Assembly (NCBI GenBank): GCA_020059765.1
Contig: JAGVBM010000235.1
Span: forward strand, 1-19,225
Direction of reading: 5' to 3'
Source of the DNA: Bacillota bacterium
GTDB taxonomy: Bacteria; Bacillota; Bacilli; Tumebacillales; Effusibacillaceae
DNA length: 19,225 nt
The notes beneath the pieces were generated by a model that was not told the origin of the DNA, did not search any database, and saw only the letters and a list, made by a program, of their open reading frames with translations. Below are positions 14,287-19,225 of this stretch, piece after piece. The position numbers were made by a program, and so were the translations under genes. Position 1 is the first letter of the stretch, and every line of letters begins with the position of its first letter.

Positions 14287-16218
14287 TTATCGGCGCGATA
14301 CACCTGCCAATTGCGCCCCGCTGCTCCGGCGCAACTGCACGTTCGGACTGACACTGCTTCCAATAGGAACGGACTGTTCGATATATACTTGGTGCCACAG
14401 CATAAAAATCAGAATGGTCCACACTTTCCGCGAGTTGTCACGGACGTTGTTCTTATGGTCCTCCAGCAATTGCAGCACAAAATGCTTGTTGATCAAGTGA
14501 TCGATCGGGGCGGCATCGATCACTTCTCTCGCCCATTGGTAAAATTCTTTCTTCAACCAGTTTCGCGTCGGCACCGGGAACCCCAACTTGGGACGTTCGG
14601 CCACTTCCCGCGGCAAAATGTCTTTCACCGCTTCCCGCAGCACATATTTGGTTGTTCCGTTCATCATTCGGTAGTTCATCGGAATCTTTGAAGCGAATTC
14701 GAATACCTCTTTATCCAAAAACGGAACACGCAATTCGAGGGAATTGGCCATCGTCATTTTGTCGGCCTTCATCAGGATGTCGCCGGTCAACCAGGTATGA
14801 AAATCGAGATACTGCATTTTCGTCACGTCATCATAATGACGAACCCGGTCATAGTACACGCTCGTAATGTCCATCGGACGCCTGAATCCCAAACGGTCGG
14901 GATTGAAATGAACAAATTGCTCCTTCATTTCTTCGCCGAAAATAAACGCGTTGCCGACGAATCGTTCCTGAACCGTTTTCGAACCACGCATCAAAAAAGA
15001 GCGGCCCTTCATCCCTTCCGGCAAATAGTCCGCCAATCCTCCCAAGGAGCGCCGCATCGACGGCGGCAAATAGTCAAACATCCGCAAGGACAACGGTTCC
15101 CGGTAAATGGTGTACCCGCCGAAAACTTCGTCAGCCCCTTCCCCCGACAGTACGACAGTAATATAACGGGAAGCGAGCTCCGCGACAAAGTACAGCGCAA
15201 TCGCGGCCGGATCGGCAACCGGCTCATCTTGGTAGTGCATCAGTTTGGGCAGCACATCCAAATATTCTTTCGCCGTGACAATCGTGTCCCGATGCTCGGT
15301 ACCCAGAATTCGCGCCGTTTCTCGAGCGTATTCGATCTCGCTCTGCCCGCCTGCTCCTTCAAATCCGACAGTGAATGTCTTCACCTGCTCCAATTCTTTC
15401 AGCAAAGCGACAATCGTGCTCGAATCAACACCGCTCGACAGAAATGCGCCGCGCGGCACATCGGAGTTCATGTGCGCCCTGACCGAATTGCGCAAGATCT
15501 CACGTGTTCCTTCAATATAATAAGAAAGCGGCCGATCTTCTTCTGCAAACTTTACTTCCCAGTATTTGTGCAAGGAAAGGGAACCGTCTTGAACGATCAG
15601 ATAGTGGGCGGCCGGCAGTTTGTAGATGCCTTTGAACATCGTTAACGGATCGGGCGCATATTGGAACGTCAGGTAGTTCCAAAACGATTCCAAGTTAACC
15701 TGCCGTTCAACACCGGGTACGGCCAACAAGCTTTTGATTTCCGATCCGAAGGCGATCGTGTCATTGGTTTCTGTATAATAAACCGGTTTGATTCCGAAAT
15801 GATCCCGCGCCACCATCATCCGATTCCGTTTGGAGTCCCAGAGGGCAAACCCGAACATGCCGCGCAAATCCTTCACGCAGTCAGGACCTTTTTCCTCATA
15901 TAAATGGATGATGACTTCCGTATCCGCCTCTGTTTTGAATTGATGTCCGCGATCCAGCAGCCAGCGCCTGATTTCTTTATAATTGTAGATTTCTCCGTTA
16001 AATACAATCCAAATCGATCCGTCTTCATTGGAAAGAGGCTGATGTCCCCCTTCCAGGTCAATGATCGACAACCGCCGGAATCCCAGTCCGACGTGGTCAT
16101 CAAAATGCACGCCCGCATCATCCGGTCCGCGATGAACGATCATATCCGTCATGCGTTCGACAGTCATCTGATCCGCAGGTCGACCATCCTTGGTGACCAT
16201 GCCGCAAATACCACACAT
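14287..16218 (-). CDS. asnB: asparagine synthetase (glutamine-hydrolysing)
   Basis: Makes asparagine from aspartate, ATP and glutamine. The 643-residue protein has two domains. The N-terminal class II glutaminase has nucleophile Cys2 after Met removal, RRLSIIDLEGGHQPL, and NGEIYN at 74-79. The C-terminal synthetase has the pyrophosphate loop SGVDSS (262-267) and SGEGADEVFGGY, typical of active enzymes. The N-terminal region (VHRGPDDAG, GFRRLSIIDLEGGHQPLSNEDG) resembles Bacillus AsnO more than other paralogues; AsnO is linked to sporulation. GTGAGG precedes the ATG by 8 nt. A promoter overlaps the end of upstream aroK and a strong terminator follows, so it may be transcribed alone. Confidence 0.93.
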   Translation of the reverse strand: MCGICGMVTKDGRPADQMTVERMTDMIVHRGPDDAGVHFDDHVGLGFRRLSIIDLEGGHQPLSNEDGSIWIVFNGEIYNYKEIRRWLLDRGHQFKTEADTEVIIHLYEEKGPDCVKDLRGMFGFALWDSKRNRMMVARDHFGIKPVYYTETNDTIAFGSEIKSLLAVPGVERQVNLESFWNYLTFQYAPDPLTMFKGIYKLPAAHYLIVQDGSLSLHKYWEVKFAEEDRPLSYYIEGTREILRNSVRAHMNSDVPRGAFLSSGVDSSTIVALLKELEQVKTFTVGFEGAGGQSEIEYARETARILGTEHRDTIVTAKEYLDVLPKLMHYQDEPVADPAAIALYFVAELASRYITVVLSGEGADEVFGGYTIYREPLSLRMFDYLPPSMRRSLGGLADYLPEGMKGRSFLMRGSKTVQERFVGNAFIFGEEMKEQFVHFNPDRLGFRRPMDITSVYYDRVRHYDDVTKMQYLDFHTWLTGDILMKADKMTMANSLELRVPFLDKEVFEFASKIPMNYRMMNGTTKYVLREAVKDILPREVAERPKLGFPVPTRNWLKKEFYQWAREVIDAAPIDHLINKHFVLQLLEDHKNNVRDNSRKVWTILIFMLWHQVYIEQSVPIGSSVSPNVQLRRSSGAQLAGVSRR

Positions 16219-16256
16219 GTATGTAGCCTCACTTTCCGTTGGTTCAAGCTATACCC

Positions 16257-16285
16257 AGTGTACCGAGTTTGTCGAAGTGCGTCAA
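16257..16285 (-). promoter_or_regulatory. probable sigma-A promoter for asnB
   Basis: On minus, TTGACG (16285-16280) and TACACT (16262-16257) are spaced by 17 bp. The -35 matches five of six consensus bases and the -10 four of six. The -35 overlaps the aroK stop codon. Start of transcription near 16250 would give a leader of about 30 nt. Confidence 0.45.
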
Positions 16286-16791
16286 CGTGAAGGGAATGAC
16301 GGATGCCGCAGGATCAGTTCAACAATCTCCGCGACGCTCAGCGAGGAGGTGTCGATCTGCAAATCCGCCTGTTCGTACAAATGTTTGCGTTGTTTCATCA
16401 ATTGCTCAAATCGGCTGTCAAAATCAGCCCCGTTCAGCAGCGGACGTCCCTGTTCCTGCATAACCCTCTCCCGCACAATTTCCTTTTCCGCATAAAGCGA
16501 TATAAGAAAACCGGTGGATTTCATGCGGTCACGATTGACAGGACGAACGACCGCACCGCCCCCGGTCGCCACAACCAAGTGTTGACCCGTGGATATTTGC
16601 TCCAACACCTTTTCTTCCGCATCGCGAAAATAGGCTTCTCCGTCCGTCGAGAATATCTCGGGGATCGATCGCCCTTCCAGCTCCGCAATCGCCTTGTCCA
16701 GATCCAGAAAGCGCCAGTTCAGAGCCCTGGACAGTTCAGACCCGACCGTCGATTTGCCGGTCCCCATAAATCCAATGAGATAGATGTTCAT
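16282..16791 (-). CDS. aroK: shikimate kinase
   Basis: Phosphorylates shikimate with ATP in the chorismate pathway; cytoplasmic NMP-kinase fold. The 169-residue length is normal. The Walker A loop GFMGTGKST is at 7-15, the LDLD motif with D32 binds shikimate, R56 lies in AYFRDAEE, GGG at 77-79 follows the ATG motif, and R116 is in the lid (QGRPLL). The start is the ATG at 16791, with AGAGGTG upstream; 27 extra upstream codons in frame have no site. It lies 77 bp after the last pilin gene on the same strand. A weak -10 (TATGAT, 16822-16817) lies in that gap, so it may be co-transcribed with the pilins or have its own start. Confidence 0.93.
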   Translation of the reverse strand: MNIYLIGFMGTGKSTVGSELSRALNWRFLDLDKAIAELEGRSIPEIFSTDGEAYFRDAEEKVLEQISTGQHLVVATGGGAVVRPVNRDRMKSTGFLISLYAEKEIVRERVMQEQGRPLLNGADFDSRFEQLMKQRKHLYEQADLQIDTSSLSVAEIVELILRHPSFPSR

Positions 16792-16868
16792 TGTACACAC
16801 CTCTTTGTGACATCCTATCATAGAAAAGAGGGAACGACCATGAACTTTCTGCAAAGAATTCGGATTCG

Positions 16869-17375
16869 TCACCTGTTTTCTGCAGACCCTTCCTGCCAGT
16901 CGATAAAAGTCTGACTGTCCCTGTCAAACCACGTGACAATCACGCTTCTGGCACCGGAAGGAAGCCGTCCTTCCGCCCTTAATCGAATCACTTTAGTCTT
17001 CACTTCGCCGTCCATCGATGGTTCAAACTTCGATGGTTCGCCTGTCGGTCGATCGGTCGTCTTCCCGATGTTCGCGACAGGATGGTTCTCCCGTTCCGAT
17101 AAGATTTGTACCCGATATTCTCCTTCCCCAAAACGTGCAGTTTCCTCCCCGTCTGCCCTTTCCCCATCGGCCTGCAGTCTCGCGATCGCCCGATAGATCC
17201 CTGCTTCTGCAATATAATGAACTTTGCTGGTTTCAATTTCGTAATTTGCCATCCGAAAATTGGCACTTGTCAGCGCCAGCATCCCCCCTGCCATGACGCT
17301 TCCGATCAGCAGGAGCATCGCGCTGAACAGCAAACTGCTTCCCTGTTCCCGTCGTCGAGTGTAGGCCTGTTTCAT
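16869..17375 (-). CDS. ComGG/PilX-like minor pseudopilin
   Basis: A 168-residue protein with a short basic leader (MKQAYTRRREQG), a likely prepilin cleavage after G12, one hydrophobic helix (about 15-37), then the PilX-like block KVHYIAEAGIYRAIARLQ. Position 5 of the mature protein is Phe, not the usual Glu, as in GspK-type tip pseudopilins. The C-terminal half (about 80-168) is hydrophilic. AGGAGG lies 9 nt before the ATG, and the ATG overlaps the upstream stop as ATGA. It is the last of five pilin genes, in the position of comGG. Identity as ComGG rests on order and topology, because this family diverges fast. Confidence 0.75.
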   Translation of the reverse strand: MKQAYTRRREQGSSLLFSAMLLLIGSVMAGGMLALTSANFRMANYEIETSKVHYIAEAGIYRAIARLQADGERADGEETARFGEGEYRVQILSERENHPVANIGKTTDRPTGEPSKFEPSMDGEVKTKVIRLRAEGRLPSGARSVIVTWFDRDSQTFIDWQEGSAENR

Positions 17376-17866
17376 TCCGCTCCGCCTCCTCTGCCCGCCA
17401 GCACGACTTCCACTTTTACCCCGTCGTCCCCTGTTCCGGTCACAAACATGATTTCGACCGACTGCCGGGTTAGCGGTTTGACATGCCAATCTTTGATGTC
17501 CGTTGCGATCACGGAAGCCCCCTCGCCATTCACTGACCGGATCAGATTGTATCTGTCGGAAAGGTAATAACGAATGCGGTCTCCCCGAAGATTGATGAAC
17601 TGCAGTTCCCTGCCCGTATCAAGCAATTGTTTGCTGATACGAAAGTCTTCCCGCAGCAAACGAATGGCGGTCTGCCGCATGAAGTCTGTCTGCGCGTGCA
17701 AACCGATCACACGGGTGGTATGATTGGCATGGGACATCCACCCGGCCAGTACCAGAACGAGGAACGAAAATACCAGGAGTCCGACCATCATTTCCGGCAG
17801 GCTGATGCCGCCTTCTCCACGTACGGGCCATTGTTCAGGGGACAATGGCTTCATAGGATACCGCAT
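17372..17866 (-). CDS. ComGF/PilW-like minor pseudopilin
   Basis: A 164-residue protein with a prepilin signal GEGG-ISLPEMMVGLL: cleavage after G20, Glu at mature position 5, and one transmembrane helix to about residue 44. The soluble part has the ComGF/PilW pattern of a beta-rich core (LQFINLRGDRIRYYLSDRYNLIRSV). The ATG at 17866 is chosen for GGGGGAAGG 4-7 nt upstream; it overlaps the preceding gene by 32 bp. A Gly-rich end (AGRGGGAE) overlaps the start of the next gene. The protein would be membrane-inserted and processed by a prepilin peptidase (ComC/PilD), which is not in this window. Confidence 0.8.
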   Translation of the reverse strand: MRYPMKPLSPEQWPVRGEGGISLPEMMVGLLVFSFLVLVLAGWMSHANHTTRVIGLHAQTDFMRQTAIRLLREDFRISKQLLDTGRELQFINLRGDRIRYYLSDRYNLIRSVNGEGASVIATDIKDWHVKPLTRQSVEIMFVTGTGDDGVKVEVVLAGRGGGAE

Positions 17867-18200
17867 ATGCCTTCCCCCTTTCATCGAATGATACGACAAC
17901 CAGCAGCCTGCTCCCGGCAGGGTCAGGATTGGCAGTCAATTGAATTCGATAATCCGTCCCGTCCTCCCGCACTTCCCGGTCTGCAGAAACCCCCCTGCTT
18001 TTCCCATGGGCTGCTTCCAGTTGATCTGTCGCCAATTGCGAAGCACGCTGCAGTTTGTCGGCCAATCTTTCTTGTCGTTGAATCGCCGAGAAAATCGGTG
18101 TCAGAGTGGACAAGAACAGAATCAGCAGGAACAAGGCAAAAATCGATTCTGTCAATGAAAAACCGGCCTCATTTCCGTCAACGTTCCAACATGAGTACAT
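17835..18200 (-). CDS. ComGE/PilV-like minor pseudopilin
   Basis: A 121-residue protein with prepilin signal EAG-FSLTESIFALF: cleavage after G13, Glu at mature position 5, hydrophobic helix to about residue 37. The rest is a small soluble domain with a helix (RQERLADKLQRASQLATDQLE) and two or three strands. GAAGGGGG lies 7 nt before the ATG at 18200; the longer in-frame extension has no site. It lies 43 bp after the preceding gene and overlaps the next by 32 bp. Position and the PilV-like helix suggest ComGE. Confidence 0.8.
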   Translation of the reverse strand: MYSCWNVDGNEAGFSLTESIFALFLLILFLSTLTPIFSAIQRQERLADKLQRASQLATDQLEAAHGKSRGVSADREVREDGTDYRIQLTANPDPAGSRLLVVVSFDERGKAYAVSYEAIVP

Positions 18201-18243
18201 CGATGTACCCCCTTCAATCGGAGCGGTGCATGCCCGATGATTG

Positions 18244-18741
18244 TTATTCCCGGATTTGGATCTGTCCCGAATGCAAATGGACAATCAGTTTGATCTGCTT
18301 GCCCCTTGCAGAGGCTAATACAATGGATGCCCCGACATTGGGATGCCCTTGACTGTTAAAACGGATCTCCCTTGTGTCTTGGCCCATTCTGATCCCGCTG
18401 AAACGAACTCCGCCGGGAAGTTCTATTTCTTGTCGATATTCACCTTCGCTCCATATTTCATACCGTCTGTCATCCGTAATCCGAACAGAATGGGGTTCTT
18501 GAAAAAAAATAGCCGATGCCTGAATTTCCTTAAGATCCGCATAGAATTGAAAAGCGGCAGCTTGCAGATTACGAGTGTCCGTTATCTGCAGATACCCGGG
18601 CCAGGCAATCCCGACCAGCACAGACAGAATGAAGAGGACAATCAACAGTTCCAGCAAACTGAACCCCAAGTTACTTGGAGGCCAGTTCACCGTGCGCTGA
18701 ACAAGAAACAGCTGCTTCTTCGTTTGAAACCGACAGCGCAT
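18244..18741 (-). CDS. comGD: ComGD-like (GspH/FimT type) pseudopilin
   Basis: A 165-residue protein with the prepilin signature LG-FSLLELLIVLFILSVL: cleavage after G26, Glu at mature position 5. The leader of 26 residues is longer than usual. The soluble domain resembles GspH/FimT (AFQFYADLKEIQASAIFFQEPHSVRI; EIRFNSQGHPNVGASIVL; a Gly-containing final strand GKQIKLIVHLHSGQI). The ATG has GGGAGG 6 nt upstream and overlaps the preceding comGC by 71 bp. Such minor pilins prime assembly of the pilus that brings DNA to the membrane. Confidence 0.8.
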   Translation of the reverse strand: MRCRFQTKKQLFLVQRTVNWPPSNLGFSLLELLIVLFILSVLVGIAWPGYLQITDTRNLQAAAFQFYADLKEIQASAIFFQEPHSVRITDDRRYEIWSEGEYRQEIELPGGVRFSGIRMGQDTREIRFNSQGHPNVGASIVLASARGKQIKLIVHLHSGQIQIRE

Positions 18742-19009
18742 AGGTACCTCCCTGCGGACAGACAGGCACAGTCTGCAGAAATTTCTTGTCAGACAGCTGC
18801 TGCAAATTGACAGGCCATGAATGTTCCGTCAAATAATAATTTTCCATTTGCGAGCGAATCAGTTTTTGGTTGCTCCCGCAAGCCGTCGTCTGAGCTTTTT
18901 CTCCGACCGAGCGCAAATGGGGAATCGAAATCGCGATAATCACGGAAATGACAAATAACGAAATCACAAGCTCCACCAATGTAAAACCAGCTTCCTTACG
19001 TTCATTCAT
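18671..19009 (-). CDS. comGC: ComGC-like major pseudopilin
   Basis: A 112-residue type IV pilin-like protein. The prepilin site is KEAG-FTLVELVISL, with cleavage after G8 and Glu5 in the mature chain. A hydrophobic helix runs to about residue 32. The C-terminal part has the typical ComGC pattern VCPQGGTY (83-90) and CSAHG (103-107), with an extra Cys44. These cysteines may form a disulfide, which in Bacillus depends on BdbC/D. The ATG at 19009 is preferred because GGAAAGGAA lies 9 nt upstream, whereas the in-frame GTG at 19018 abuts it. It is the first gene of the pilin operon; no comGA or comGB precedes it. Confidence 0.85.
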   Translation of the reverse strand: MNERKEAGFTLVELVISLFVISVIIAISIPHLRSVGEKAQTTACGSNQKLIRSQMENYYLTEHSWPVNLQQLSDKKFLQTVPVCPQGGTYALSVSNEEAAVSCSAHGELASK

Positions 19010-19092
19010 TCTGTACACTTCCTTTCCGGTGGGAAATCATGTTAAGGTTATAAGCAGTTGGCTGCTCATCAAACTTTAAGGGAGATGTCAAG

Positions 19093-19225
19093 ATGAACCA
19101 TCCAGAATTCAAACCGGTCAAAATTGCTGTAATTGGAACGGGATTTGTCGGTTCAACCGCTGCCTACACACTATTGCTGAGACAACGGATGACGGAACTG
19201 GTCTTAATCGATACCAATCGGGACA
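19093..19225 (+). CDS. ldh: L-lactate dehydrogenase (5' part, cut by window edge)
   Basis: The first 44 codons show the N-terminal Rossmann fold of L-lactate/malate dehydrogenases: strand KIAVIGTGFVGSTAAYTLL with GxGxxG at residues 15-20, then LVLIDTNRD with the acidic residue D40 that binds the NAD ribose. The TELVLIDTN pattern is more like Bacillus L-LDH than malate dehydrogenase, but the substrate-specificity loop lies beyond the edge. AAGGGAG lies about 8 nt before the ATG. It diverges from the comGC-like operon across 83 bp, in which I found no convincing promoter for either side. Confidence 0.85.
   Translation, partial: MNHPEFKPVKIAVIGTGFVGSTAAYTLLLRQRMTELVLIDTNRD

Noticed and set aside
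13750..14691. 313-codon plus-strand frame opposite pheB and the 3' end of asnB
   Set aside because: It runs through the asnB terminator and the pheB promoter and is antisense to two recognised genes.
16841..16915. Short plus-strand frame (24 codons) with AGAGGGA before its ATG
   Set aside because: The site is fair, but it is antisense to the end of the last pilin gene, very short and not recognisable.
19019..19092. TTGACA on minus (19091-19086) as -35 of the pilin operon
   Set aside because: No acceptable -10 occurs 15-19 bp downstream; the nearest TATAAC is too far away.

Overview
The window looks like chromosome of an endospore-forming Bacillota (order Bacillales). The main clues are a split glycine decarboxylase (gcvPA/gcvPB) behind a tandem glycine riboswitch, divergent yqhH-yqhG, a YhcN/YlaJ-type spore lipoprotein with DUF1657 and DUF421 partners, a comG-like pilin cluster, and strong AGGAGG ribosome binding sites with many TTG starts. 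Base composition looks close to half GC, which suggests a lineage such as Alicyclobacillaceae or Paenibacillaceae rather than Bacillus subtilis itself; this is inference. No transposase, phage gene, CRISPR array, rRNA or tRNA was recognised.

Layout. At 1-57 (minus) there may be the first codons of a response regulator. At 217-1368 (minus) lies a secreted, very acidic, low-complexity protein with its own terminator. At 1602-3330 (plus) is a spore-linked set: YhcN/YlaJ lipoprotein, DUF1657 protein, then an internal terminator and a 16-bp tandem repeat, then a DUF421 membrane protein. A bidirectional terminator near 3329-3358 separates this from the converging glycine-cleavage operon gcvT-gcvPA-gcvPB (7325 down to 3384). 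That operon is led by a two-aptamer glycine riboswitch (about 7387-7568) and a leader terminator. Divergent from it, yqhH (SNF2 helicase) and yqhG run on plus to 10239.

From 10194 to 19009 nearly everything is on minus. Reading in the direction of transcription: five pseudopilin genes in comGC-GD-GE-GF-GG order, aroK (shikimate kinase), asnB (asparagine synthetase, with a promoter overlapping the end of aroK), a strong terminator, then a promoter-led operon pheB-thrC-thrB, then two exported proteins of unknown function. The last of these overlaps the 3' end of yqhG by 46 bp. At the right edge, ldh (L-lactate dehydrogenase, partial) diverges from the pilin cluster across 83 bp.

Most of the content is amino-acid metabolism (glycine breakdown, threonine, asparagine, chorismate precursor supply) placed between spore-membrane and DNA-uptake/pilus functions. 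The least ordinary parts are the YhcN-DUF1657-DUF421 set without spoVA genes, the pilin operon without its ATPase and platform genes, and three exported proteins of unknown role. I see no clear-cut new defence or mobile system.
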